From an uncultured Paracoccaceae bacterium (lineage in GTDB: Bacteria; Pseudomonadota; Alphaproteobacteria; Rhodobacterales; Rhodobacteraceae), in contig CALKOT010000016.1 in NCBI GenBank assembly GCA_938092015.1, positions 1 through 64,000 of the forward strand: a DNA stretch of 64,000 nt, given 5' to 3'. Position 1 is the first letter of the stretch. Every line of letters starts with the position of its first letter. Below are positions 47,485 through 56,515 of this stretch, in pieces. Both the position numbers and the translations under genes were made by a program. The notes beneath the pieces are model-generated. The model did no database searches and was not told the origin of the DNA. It saw only the letters and a program-made list of their open reading frames with translations.

Positions 47485-49765
47485 TTAGCGCGATAAAACC
47501 TCCGCTGCGAGAGGAAGTTCCACTTGCGGTGCAGTTAAAGCAAACGACGAGCATTCAGGCAGGGCGCAAACAACCTGCCTGCCGCCCCGATCATCATGTT
47601 TCACCTCGACCGAGCCACCATGCAGACTGGCGAACCGTCGGACCAGAGATAACGCCAGACCGACATCGCCAGAATTCTCGTCGGACGGATGTGATACGTT
47701 GATGATTAATTTTCGCCCCAGCAACGACAGCTCAAGCCTGATGCAGGCGTTGTCTGCGCTTTTGGTGAGCGCGTCGATCAGCAGGTTGAACACGATCTGG
47801 CGCAACCTAACGCGATGGGCTGTGAAGGCACCGATGTCGTTCGTTTCAGCCACATCTATTGTAACGCCTCGGCTTTCAAACCGGCGGGCGGCCAGCTCAA
47901 TCACTTCAAGTGTTGTTTCCAGCGGGCTGAGCGCTTCACCTTCAAGGCTCATACTGTCCGAACCAACATTGATCAGGTCGGTCATGCCGTTGATGGCGTC
48001 CAGCAATTCCCTTGATGAGCTTGAAATGCCATCGACATATTCGCGCTGGCGTTTGGTCAGGTCATCGAATCTTTCGTCGCCCAACAATTGGCTGAAACCA
48101 AAGACGGCGTTCAGCGGCGTGCGCATCTGATGCGAGATCTGTTCAACCAACGCCCCCCTGATTTCATCAGCATGTTCCAGGGCGTCATTCCGCTCACGCA
48201 ACGCAGTGGCGATGTTTTCAGAGGCCGTAATGTCACTCATCACCAATAGAGAAGACCCATCTGGCATTGGCGAATACCGGCCCTGCACAATAGCGCCAGA
48301 GACGAGAGTGAATTTTTCCCGGACCTTGCGTCGGCCGTCGCCAGTTGTCACTCGGTCCTGTACCATGACCAGTATCCGTCGCCCTGAGACAGTTTTGCAC
48401 AATGACGGGCGACCTCGCCAACATGCTTTGCTTTAGCGAATTCCTCTGACGGGAACTGCCACATCCGCATGAAAGCTGCATTGGCGACACGCGACAGGCC
48501 GTCAGGCCGTCAGGCCCAAAAAAGATAAGCGCCTCTTCCAGAAAATCTGTCGTGGCCAACATTACAGCCTTGTCTGCAGCAGTGTTGCGCAAAAGGTCGA
48601 TATTGGCGGTGATATCTTCAGCGGTGATCGCCAGACCACCGGATGGGTGCGGGTGAGCAATGATGTGGATCGTACGGCCGTCGGCAAGATGCCAATCCTC
48701 GACATATTCCTTTGCCTTTGGGCCATCAAACTGGGCCAGAAGGCCATCGCGCCACTTAATGAAATTGGCCTGTTCAGGGATCGCCCGCGATTCACGCATT
48801 CCATCGAGGATGTCGACAATGTTTGGCCGTCGCGCAAACCAGGTCGGATCACCGCCGAAGAGGTCAACCGTCGCTGGATTGAACAGGGTCAGACGGCGCT
48901 GCTGATCAAAGATCATCAAGCTGACCTTAAGGTGCGCAAAGGTTTCCGCCATCGTATTGACGAAACGACCGAATGCAGCATCACTACCCCCGCCTTCGGG
49001 CGCAGGGGTCGCCGTGATCATGCGCCCGCCGCCAGGCGCCTGTCCGGCGTCAAGATGATAGACGGCGTCGTCCACCGTCACTTCCGCGCTGTGTCTGCCA
49101 ACGCCGGTACGCGTTTTCAGCGGCGCCGCAGCTCCGGCCAGCACCCTCGCCTGCCGTTATGGCAGCCGGTCCATTGCAGCGCTGCGCCATGTAACCTCGC
49201 CCGCCGCATCGACCCGCGCCGCCGCAATTTCCGCAGTCTCCAGGGCCGAAGCCAGTAACTGCGCGTCTTCGACCTTCTCAGTAGCGCGGACCTCTGCTGC
49301 GATCATGCGTTGGTGAATGTCAGTGACATCATATAGCGCTAGCGAAACTGACGCGCCCCGAGGTTCCCCTATAACATCCAGGCGTTTACCCGCCTTCGTT
49401 TTGACCTGCAGCGCAAAAGCGGCCCCTGCGGTGGCGAGGCTGGACAGAGCTTGTTCAAATTCATATCGGCCAGCGGCGCCCTTTGCGGCGTCCCTTATTC
49501 GGTCCAGCAGCGCGCGACGCGTCGGGGTTGCGCCGGAAAAGCCATCAAACAATTGTCTTGCGCCGTGATTGATTGAAAGGTCGCCTGACTGGTCGATCCG
49601 GACGACGCCTTGCCTGCGTGCAGCGCTGTCTTTCCAGCTGCGTGCACCAAAAGAACGAAGATCCTTGAAGAAACGCCCCCGGCCCCCAACCAGCAGCGCC
49701 GCAGTCCCAGCGAAAACCGTACTCAAGATCAAAACCGCCTGAAACAGGCTAAGCGAAAAGGTCAT
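47485..49765 (-). pseudogene. PAS-domain sensor histidine kinase gene with one stop and two frameshifts
   Basis: The start at 49765 gives a single N-terminal membrane helix (LSLFQAVLILSTVFAG) and PAS-like domains. A TAA at 49157-49159 interrupts the frame in ...AAMDRLP*RQARVLAGAA. The frame then continues with LMIFDQQRRLTLFNPATVDLFG and further PAS segments to a tandem repeat of 8 bp (GGCCGTCA twice at 48497-48512) that shifts it; with one copy the sequence reads on as GPDGLSRVANAAFMRMWQFP. Another 1 bp shift lies around 48345-48372. The last part has the kinase core: LVEQISHQMRTPLNAVFGFSQLL (H-box) and a degraded ATPase domain. Three separate lesions make this a dead gene. It sits immediately before tsaE. 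Confidence 0.9.
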
Positions 49766-49888
49766 TAGAGCCCCAACTAAAAATTGAAATATTTTGTCAC
49801 AATATTATCAAACGTTGTGTGATGTCCACCCCTTCAACCTAAGCAGTACTCACCCAGTGTGTACGAAACTGCACGCCCCTAAACGCAA

Positions 49889-49922
49889 ATACGCCCGGCG
49901 AGGGAAACCTCGCCGGGCGTAT
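49889..49922. terminator. strong inverted repeat after the binding-protein gene
   Basis: A 15 bp perfect stem (ATACGCCCGGCGAGG / CCTCGCCGGGCGTAT) with a GAAA loop lies 44 bp downstream of the minus-strand binding-protein gene. There is no long T-run on either side; its stem strength suggests termination or mRNA protection. Confidence 0.75.
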
Positions 49923-49965
49923 CAATCAGCGCTTTAAGCGCAGAATGCTAGGGAAACAGACGCCG

Positions 49966-50736
49966 TCAAAGGCCCCATTTCGCACGGGTCGTCTCAAAGA
50001 AGCCTTTCAGCTGCTTCAGCTTCACCCAATTATTCACGTAGTTGATCCAGACCTGATCGCCCTGCGGCAACAGCATCGCAATTGGCGATGGCGCGCGGGC
50101 GTCGGCGCCAGCAACCCGGACAACCGGGAACTTCGCAGACAGCGTGGACCCTTCGATGTTCGAGGTGATGAAGACGTCGGCGCGGCCCGCCAGAACTTCC
50201 TGATAGCCGCGAGCGGGCGCTTCGACGACTTGGATGTCGGCGTTCGGGAACCATTCCCGGGCGAGTTTTTCAAACGTCGTACCCAGCGTGGTGGCGACTT
50301 TGACACCCGGCTGATTCAGCGAATCCCAGCCGTCAAATTTGCCGACCTTGTCTTTGGTGGTGAAAGGCAGGATCTCAACCGAGATGTAGCTTGCAGAGAA
50401 ACCTGCCGCTTTCATGCGGGCCGGTGAAATCGAGGCGGAGCCAGACAAGTGGTATTTGCCAGCTACAACGCCGTTCACCAATGTTTTCCAGTCTGTGGCG
50501 ACGAATTCGACCTCAACGCCCAGATCTTTTGCCAACTCAGTGGCGACATCTATATCGAAGCCTTTGTAGCTGTTTGTGGCCGGATCGCGGGTGGACATCG
50601 GATTCCAGTCGCCGGTGGTGCCGAACTTCAGCTTACCACTGTCGAGGATTTCATTCAGTGCGGACTGCGCATATGCAGGCGGCGCGGAGATAAAGCTGAG
50701 CGCCGCGGCGAACAGCGCAAATACTGCGAATTTCAT
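49966..50736 (-). CDS. amino-acid-type ABC transporter substrate-binding protein
   Basis: A 256-residue periplasmic protein with signal peptide ([24 protein letters not shown]) and the SBP_bac_3 pattern: [63 protein letters not shown] and [24 protein letters not shown]. It resembles binding proteins for polar amino acids and the cyclohexadienyl dehydratase-like branch. It lies divergent to the ATPase and permease genes 160 bp away and is likely the binding protein for that transporter. Confidence 0.9.
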   Translation of the reverse strand: [256 protein letters not shown]

Positions 50737-50894
50737 TGGAAAGTGCTCCCATTGGATAAGACGCGGAATGCGTCCCTTAGGCCCCGCCCAAGATAGGGCG
50801 CCGACCGGTAATGTCGATTAAACCTTGTGACCAAAGCTTATTCCACTAGAAATTCTTACCGCGCCCATAGCGCAGAAACTGTCAGGAGAGTGCC
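50737..50894. promoter_or_regulatory. divergent promoter region of the ABC system
   Basis: 158 bp between the binding-protein gene (minus) and the ATPase gene (plus). It must hold both promoters, and a ribosome site (AGGAGA) stands 7 bp before the GTG of the ATPase. No operator was clear by eye. Confidence 0.45.
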
Positions 50895-51647
50895 GTGGCG
50901 ACAGATAATCCCCTGGCGATAGAAATGCGTGACGTAGATAAGTGGTTTGGCGACTTTCACGTCCTAAAAGGCATCAATCTTAACGTTAAGCGCGGCGAGC
51001 GGGTGGTGATTTGCGGCCCCTCAGGGTCGGGCAAATCGACCGTTGTGCGCTGTGTGAACCGGCTTGAGGTGCATCAAAAGGGCGTGATCAAAGTCGAAGG
51101 CGTTGAGCTAAAGGACGACCGCGCCTCAATCGATGCGATCCGGTCCGACGTTGGGATGGTGTTCCAACAGTTCAATCTGTTCCCACATCTGACGGTGATG
51201 GAGAACCTGACGCTGGGCCCGATGAAATCGCGCAGCATGAATAAGGCAGACGCCGAGGCGCTGGCGATGCGTTATCTCGATCGGGTCCGCATTCCAGAAC
51301 AGGCCGACAAGAAACCCGGTCAACTGTCCGGCGGCCAGCAACAGCGCGTCGCCATCGCCCGGTCGCTGTGCATGGAGCCAAAGATCCTGTTGTTTGACGA
51401 GCCGACCTCTGCCCTCGATCCAGAGATGATTTCTGAGGTGCTCGACGTCATGGTCGGGCTGGCGGAGGACGATGGCATGACCATGATCGTCGTGACGCAC
51501 GAAATGGGCTTTGCCCGCAAAGTCGCGGACCAGATGGTGTTCATGAATCAGGGTGAGATCGTGGAAACCGGCCCGCCGACGGAATTCTTTGGCAACCCGC
51601 AAACCGAACGCTGCCGCACCTTCCTTGATCAGATCCTGAAGCACTAG
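50895..51647 (+). CDS. polar amino acid ABC transporter ATP-binding protein
   Basis: A 250-residue ABC ATPase with [18 protein letters not shown] (Walker A), [18 protein letters not shown] (Q-loop), [34 protein letters not shown] (signature, Walker B) and the [18 protein letters not shown]-loop, all characteristic of the GlnQ/HisP group. It starts at a GTG. It is followed by a single permease gene 6 bp later. Confidence 0.95.
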   Translation: MATDNPLAIEMRDVDKWFGDFHVLKGINLNVKRGERVVICGPSGSGKSTVVRCVNRLEVHQKGVIKVEGVELKDDRASIDAIRSDVGMVFQQFNLFPHLTVMENLTLGPMKSRSMNKADAEALAMRYLDRVRIPEQADKKPGQLSGGQQQRVAIARSLCMEPKILLFDEPTSALDPEMISEVLDVMVGLAEDDGMTMIVVTHEMGFARKVADQMVFMNQGEIVETGPPTEFFGNPQTERCRTFLDQILKH

Positions 51648-51653
51648 AGGCGA

Positions 51654-52436
51654 ATGATGACGTCAGAAAACCGCCTCACCCGCTTCATGATCGTCCTCGC
51701 AGGCTGCCTAGTGCTGTCCGCCTGCTCGTCCAACTCCGAGTGGGGTTGGTATGTCGTCAACCCGTTGCTGGAAGGCGGGCGCGTCAACCTCTGGTTTCTG
51801 ATCGCCGGGTATCCGAGCACGATCTACATCTCAGCCATCGCCGCCGCCCTATCCATGACCGTCGGCCTTGGCGTCGCGGTGATGGGCATGTCGACGTGGC
51901 GGGTCTTTAGGATCATCAACCGGATCTATGTGGAGTTCATCCGCTCCATCCCCCTTCTCCCCCTGCTGTTCTGGATCTATTTCGGCCTGCCCTTCCTGAT
52001 CCGCGGGACCTGGTTTGAGTTCAACGTCGATCCGTTCTGGGCCGGCGTCATCACCCTGGCCCTTTCAGACAGCGCCTTCACGGCAGAGATCTACCGATCC
52101 GGCATCCAGTCCATCGCCAAGGGCCAGTCAGAGGCGGCGCAGACCATCGGCCTGACGAAATGGCAAACCATGCGCTATGTCGTGCTGCCCCAGGCCATCC
52201 GCCGCATCCTGCCGCCGCTGGCCAACCAGTTCATCTACATCGTGAAGATGAGCGCCTTTGTCAGCGTCATCGGCATGCAGGAGCTGATGCGGCGGGCGAA
52301 CGACCTCAACACCAACGAATACCGCGCGCTAGAGATCTACACGGTGCTGATCCTGGAATATCTGGTTCTGGTGCTGCTGATCTCAGCGGCGGTGCGGTGG
52401 CTGGAGAGGCGGATGGCGGATGGGGAGGTGCGGTAG
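51654..52436 (+). CDS. amino acid ABC transporter permease with an N-terminal lipobox-like segment
   Basis: A 260-residue HisM/GlnP-type permease: STIYISAIAAALSMTVGLGVAVMG, VEFIRSIPLLPLLFWIYFGLPF, then the EAA loop SGIQSIAKGQSEAAQTIGLTKWQTMRYVVLPQAIRRILPPLANQFIY. The N-terminal 30 residues are unusual: MIVLAGCLVLSACSSNSEW reads like a lipoprotein signal ending LSAC-S. It may be a first helix or a remnant of another gene fused in. Only one permease gene is present, so it may form a homodimer. Confidence 0.88.
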   Translation: MMTSENRLTRFMIVLAGCLVLSACSSNSEWGWYVVNPLLEGGRVNLWFLIAGYPSTIYISAIAAALSMTVGLGVAVMGMSTWRVFRIINRIYVEFIRSIPLLPLLFWIYFGLPFLIRGTWFEFNVDPFWAGVITLALSDSAFTAEIYRSGIQSIAKGQSEAAQTIGLTKWQTMRYVVLPQAIRRILPPLANQFIYIVKMSAFVSVIGMQELMRRANDLNTNEYRALEIYTVLILEYLVLVLLISAAVRWLERRMADGEVR

Positions 52437-52526
52437 GCGCCGCTCACTCACCAGTCTTTTACCCTATGAAGCAAGGTGCAAATTGATCAGCAGCCGTAGA
52501 CTTAGAGAAGGGGCTACGGCGGCGCT

Positions 52527-52560
52527 TTGCAAAAGCTTTCACGTGTGAAAGAATTTGCAA
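52527..52560. promoter_or_regulatory. 34 bp palindrome with TTTCAC-GT-GTGAAA core
   Basis: TTGCAAAAGCTTTCAC and the reverse complement of the opposite arm differ at only two positions around a GT centre. It lies in the 288 bp gap between the permease gene and the ABC1-kinase gene, about 165 bp before the latter. Probably an operator or a stem-loop at the permease mRNA end. A shorter copy of the core is at 62896-62911. Confidence 0.55.
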
Positions 52561-52724
52561 GCCATTAAAGTATATATGATTCAGGGGTTTTGCCTTAAAA
52601 AAGACGCAGTTTGTTGCACTTTCGTTCTGCCACCATTTGAATATACAGCGTCCTCTGCGATTGATGGAAGATCAGCGCTGGCGGCATATATGAAGGTCGA
52701 TCCTAGCGCAAAAAGGCCTTGTCG

Positions 52725-54044
52725 ATGACCGCACCGACCATCCCGCGCGGACGCGCCGTGCCTCAGTCTCGCGCTGGACGTTTGGCCCAGCTTGGCGCCA
52801 TGACGACCAGTATCGCGGGCGGTATGGCGGCGGAGGCCGCGCGCAAGCTGTCGGCGGGTGAGCGCCCGCGCACCCGCGATCTGTTGCTGACACCCGCCAA
52901 CGCCCGCCGCGTCGCAGACCGTCTGGCGCAGATGCGCGGGGCTGCGATGAAAGTCGGGCAGCTGATCTCGATGGAGGGCGGTGATGTCCTTCCGCCGGAA
53001 TGGGCCTCGATCCTGGCGCGCCTGCGCGATCAAGCGGATTTCATGCCGCCGCAACAGCTGAAAAAAGTGCTGACCCAGGAATGGGGCGCTGATTTCCTGA
53101 AGCAGTTCAAGCGGTTCGATGTTCGCCCCATCGCAGCCGCCTCTATCGGGCAGGTGCACAAGGCGGAAACGCGCGATGGCCGCCATCTGGCGGTGAAAGT
53201 GCAGTATCCGGGCGTGGCGCGCTCAATCAACAGCGATGTTGATAACGTCTATGGCCTGATCAAGATGTCGGGTCTGGTGCCCAAGGGCCTGAACCTTGAC
53301 CCCTTGATGGAAGAGGCAAAACGCCAGCTGCATGAAGAGGCGGATTATGAGCGTGAGGCGCGGTACATGGGCCTTTATGCAGGTAATGTCGGCACGGATG
53401 AGGCGTTCAAGATTCCGGTGGCACAGCCGGATCTGACGACAAAACGCATCCTCTCGATGACCTTCTTGCCCGGCAAACCGATTGAGACGCTGGAAGAAGC
53501 CAGTCAGGAAGATCGAGACAGGGCGGCGAGCCTGTTGATGGATCTCACACTGCGCGAATTGTTCGTCTTTCGCCTGATGCAGACAGATCCAAACTTCGCC
53601 AACTACCGCTATGACCCGGAAACACGGCGCTTGATCCTGCTGGATTTTGGTGCGACCCGCGACATCGCTGAAGACGTATCTGACGGGTATCGCGCGATCC
53701 TGAAAGCCGGGCTGGCGCGGGATGTAGCGGCTGTCGAGGCGGCAAGCTTGTCACTGGGCTTTATCCCGTCCTCAGCCGGGGCTAACATGCGCGCGAAAAT
53801 GATGGAGATGGCGGAAACAGTGTTCGCGCCTCTCCGCCTGCCCGGCCCGTTCGATTTTGGGGATGGCGCGTTGGCGGCGAAAATGCGCGATGACGGGCGC
53901 GATTTCGCGATGGAGCATGAAATCAACGAAATCCCTCGCGTCGATGCGCTGTTCATCCAGCGCAAACTGGGCGGCGTCTATTTGCTGGCACACCGCTTGC
54001 GCGCGCGGGTCGATGTGAATGCGATGTTGCTAAAGCACGTGTAG
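52725..54044 (+). CDS. ABC1/UbiB-family atypical kinase-like protein
   Basis: The ATG at 52725 is used; a TTG two codons earlier is an alternative. The 439-residue product has the ABC1 family motifs: MKVGQLISMEGGDVLPPEW (KxGQ), AAASIGQVHKAETRDGRHLAVKVQYPG (A-rich loop and catalytic Lys), EADYEREARYMG, and LLDFGATRDI (DFG). The family is linked to coenzyme Q biosynthesis and lipid or isoprenoid handling. No ubi genes are near; it stands at the head of the 52.7-60.4 kb block on the opposite strand to the next genes. Confidence 0.9.
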   Translation: MTAPTIPRGRAVPQSRAGRLAQLGAMTTSIAGGMAAEAARKLSAGERPRTRDLLLTPANARRVADRLAQMRGAAMKVGQLISMEGGDVLPPEWASILARLRDQADFMPPQQLKKVLTQEWGADFLKQFKRFDVRPIAAASIGQVHKAETRDGRHLAVKVQYPGVARSINSDVDNVYGLIKMSGLVPKGLNLDPLMEEAKRQLHEEADYEREARYMGLYAGNVGTDEAFKIPVAQPDLTTKRILSMTFLPGKPIETLEEASQEDRDRAASLLMDLTLRELFVFRLMQTDPNFANYRYDPETRRLILLDFGATRDIAEDVSDGYRAILKAGLARDVAAVEAASLSLGFIPSSAGANMRAKMMEMAETVFAPLRLPGPFDFGDGALAAKMRDDGRDFAMEHEINEIPRVDALFIQRKLGGVYLLAHRLRARVDVNAMLLKHV

Positions 54045-54118
54045 AGCGTCCTGCAGGTTGGCCCTTACTGGCCACCTGGGGGCGATTGTAGGCCATCAGC
54101 GTTGTACGCCTGTCAGCC

Positions 54119-55711
54119 TCACCTCTGGCCCAGAAAGTCACCCAGCCTTAGCGCCAATGCGATAATCGTAATCGTTGGATTGGCCCAGCCGCTTGTCGGG
54201 AACAGCGAACTCCCCGCCACAAACAAGTTCGGCGCGCCGTAAACCCGGCACTCCGCATCCGTCACGCCTTCACGCTCTGTCGCGCCCATCCGGGTCGTGC
54301 CCATGTGGTGATAGCCGCCAATCGGATGGCTAGAGATCAGGGGATCGAAATCCCAGAGCTTCTCGCCCTCGACCAGCCAGTCCGCAGGCTGCGCCCGCCC
54401 TGCCCCCATGCGTTGCAGTTCTTCGTCCAGCAGGCCCATCAGTCCAGCGACGGAGCGTCGGTCAACCTCAAGAAACCGCCAGTCCAGCCCCACGCGGCGC
54501 ACGCCCAGTGCATCAACCTCATCGACCAGACGCACCCGGCTGTCAGGGTTTGGCGCCTGCTCGGCCCGCACGACCGCATACAGCCCCTTCAAGTCGCGCT
54601 TGCCCATCAGCCAGCGCGCTGCGATGCGGCTATCGGCGCGGGGGGCGAGCTTTACGGTGGCTTTCTTTAGTTGCTGGTACGTGCTGCGGAAGCTGCGCTT
54701 GGCGGGCAGGCTGTGTTTCAGGCTTGATATCAGGCTTTGGAACCCCGCCACCTTTTGCCCCGCATGACGGCGGATGCCAAAGCTGAGGGCGCTGTTCAGA
54801 ATGCCAAGTTCAGCCTGCGCCGCCTCACTCGGGCGGTAGGCGCCGGCAAAGCGACGGCCGTCATGGGACATCTTTTGCTTTGTCAGGCTCAGGATCTTCA
54901 TCATCCCGTCCACGTCATCCGTCAGGGGCAGAATAGCGCCGCCTCGGGCGTGGGGATGTTCCATGAAGAACCGGCCGACCAGATCATGGTCATTACCGAT
55001 GCCATCGGGGCGGTCTTCGCCGCATGCCAGCAGCAGGCGCGGTGTTTCAATGCCGCCGGCTGCGATGACATAGTCATTAGCTTTAATCGTCAGTGACGTC
55101 CCGGCGAGGGATTTGAACACCAGCGCCTCAACCTCACCGCCTTCACCCTGCCGGATCGAGGTCAGCGTGGCGTTGAGAACAAGCTCAATCTTTGGATGAT
55201 CCAGATCGGTGGCCGACGTAAACCGTTCCCCCTTCTGATCGAACGCCCAGATGCGGGCATCTACCTTGTCGGGGTCGAAAGGCGGTTGCGCCTCACCGAT
55301 ATCGCTCCACGAACGTGGGCGTTGCAGTTCCAGCGCCTTGAACGCCTCATCCACGTAGGGATCAAGCTCTTCATAGGTGATTGGCCAGCCGGAATGTTCA
55401 ATCCAGTCGCGCTTGATGAAATCGATAGGATCAAGCGCTACGCTGCGTCCGCCCCAGATCGCCGTAGTACCGCCAAACAGGCGCAAACGACTGTCGCGAA
55501 GGGGGTAGTATTCCTCCCCCAGGTTAGGACCGGTCGCCAGCGACTGGACATCATTGTCAAAATCCACGCCGCCGCTTTCGCACAGAATGACGGACTTGCC
55601 CGCAGCCGCCAGCCGACGCGCAACGGTCTGCCCCGTGACGCCCGCGCCGACGATGCACACATCCGCATGCCGGTCGCCGAGGTCGGCGCCTGAAGCGGAC
55701 AGATCAATCAT
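54119..55711 (-). CDS. GMC family FAD-dependent oxidoreductase
   Basis: A 530-residue protein with the FAD loop DVCIVGAGVTGQTVARRLAAAGKSVILCESG, IWGGRSVALDPIDF, AAGGIETPRLLLACG and the C-terminal catalytic GGYHHMGTTRMGATEREGVTD with NLFVAGSSLFPTSGWANPTITIIALALRLG. It belongs to the glucose-methanol-choline oxidoreductases in the variant found in cell-surface or sugar-lipid gene clusters. It oxidises an alcohol, probably a sugar or polyol. Its ATG overlaps the stop of the nucleotidyltransferase gene upstream by about 1 bp, so they are co-expressed. Confidence 0.88.
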   Translation of the reverse strand: MIDLSASGADLGDRHADVCIVGAGVTGQTVARRLAAAGKSVILCESGGVDFDNDVQSLATGPNLGEEYYPLRDSRLRLFGGTTAIWGGRSVALDPIDFIKRDWIEHSGWPITYEELDPYVDEAFKALELQRPRSWSDIGEAQPPFDPDKVDARIWAFDQKGERFTSATDLDHPKIELVLNATLTSIRQGEGGEVEALVFKSLAGTSLTIKANDYVIAAGGIETPRLLLACGEDRPDGIGNDHDLVGRFFMEHPHARGGAILPLTDDVDGMMKILSLTKQKMSHDGRRFAGAYRPSEAAQAELGILNSALSFGIRRHAGQKVAGFQSLISSLKHSLPAKRSFRSTYQQLKKATVKLAPRADSRIAARWLMGKRDLKGLYAVVRAEQAPNPDSRVRLVDEVDALGVRRVGLDWRFLEVDRRSVAGLMGLLDEELQRMGAGRAQPADWLVEGEKLWDFDPLISSHPIGGYHHMGTTRMGATEREGVTDAECRVYGAPNLFVAGSSLFPTSGWANPTITIIALALRLGDFLGQR

Positions 55712-56457
55712 CAGTCAGCGCCGCCGAATAGATTGGTGACGTTCTCAAAATCTTCGGGTGTGTCGAGTTCAGCCCATTTCATACCCTTGATGGAGCATGT
55801 GTTGATCACCGCCCCACCTTTGGCCAGCGCATGGATTGCTTTCAGATACCAGCTTTCGACCCCTTCGGGCGTGCGCATCATGTCTTCCAACTGATTGGTG
55901 AACAGCGTGCGGCCTTCACCACAGAACCGCAGCATCCCAATGGATTCTGCATCGCTTTCTGTGGACAGCAAGGTCTTGCCGATGGCGGTCAGACGCGCCC
56001 CATCCAGCGAGACCTTCATGTCGTCAGAATCGTAGTCATCCTTGATATCGACAGTGACCTGAACGGCGTTAGAAATTGGCCCAGCCAGAACGCACTTGGC
56101 AATTTCCAATTCGAACAGCGTATCGCCATTCAGAACGATGAAGTCCTCGCGCATTTCGCCGCGCGCCATCCAGCAGGACGCGAGGTTGTCAGCGATTTTG
56201 TAGAACGGATTGAACAGTGTGCGGATGTGCGCTTCACCGCCGAAAATGTCTTCGTTCAGGTGCGCGACCTCAGCCTCAACCTTATGCGGCAAGAAACCAG
56301 TAACGACAACAAAATCGCGGACGCCAGCCTCAGACAGCGTTGCGACCTGATTGCCCAGCACAGTGCGCGCACCTGCAGGCAGCAGGCATTTCGGGCGATC
56401 GTTGGTCAGCGGCAGCAGGCGAGATCCGCGACCAGCAGAAAGGATAATGGCTTTCAT
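55711..56457 (-). CDS. LicC/PntC/IPCT-like nucleotidyltransferase
   Basis: A 248-residue NTP_transferase domain protein: KAIILSAGRGSRLLPLTNDRPKCLLP (GxGxR and PK), LFNPFYKIADNLASCWMARGEM, FIVLNGDTLFE (metal-binding acidic motif) and the terminal WAELDTPEDFENV. The N-P-x-Y-x3-DNLASCW segment resembles LicC, phosphonate and inositol-phosphate cytidylyltransferases. It activates a phosphorylated alcohol with CTP or another NTP. Followed by the GMC gene and preceded by the CDP-alcohol phosphotransferase gene, which suits a CDP-alcohol maker. Confidence 0.82.
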   Translation of the reverse strand: MKAIILSAGRGSRLLPLTNDRPKCLLPAGARTVLGNQVATLSEAGVRDFVVVTGFLPHKVEAEVAHLNEDIFGGEAHIRTLFNPFYKIADNLASCWMARGEMREDFIVLNGDTLFELEIAKCVLAGPISNAVQVTVDIKDDYDSDDMKVSLDGARLTAIGKTLLSTESDAESIGMLRFCGEGRTLFTNQLEDMMRTPEGVESWYLKAIHALAKGGAVINTCSIKGMKWAELDTPEDFENVTNLFGGAD

Positions 56458-56515
56458 CGGAACTTAACTCCGTTTTCTTGTTGTTGTGTGCAAGCGCGCG
56501 GCAATCAAATCTGCG

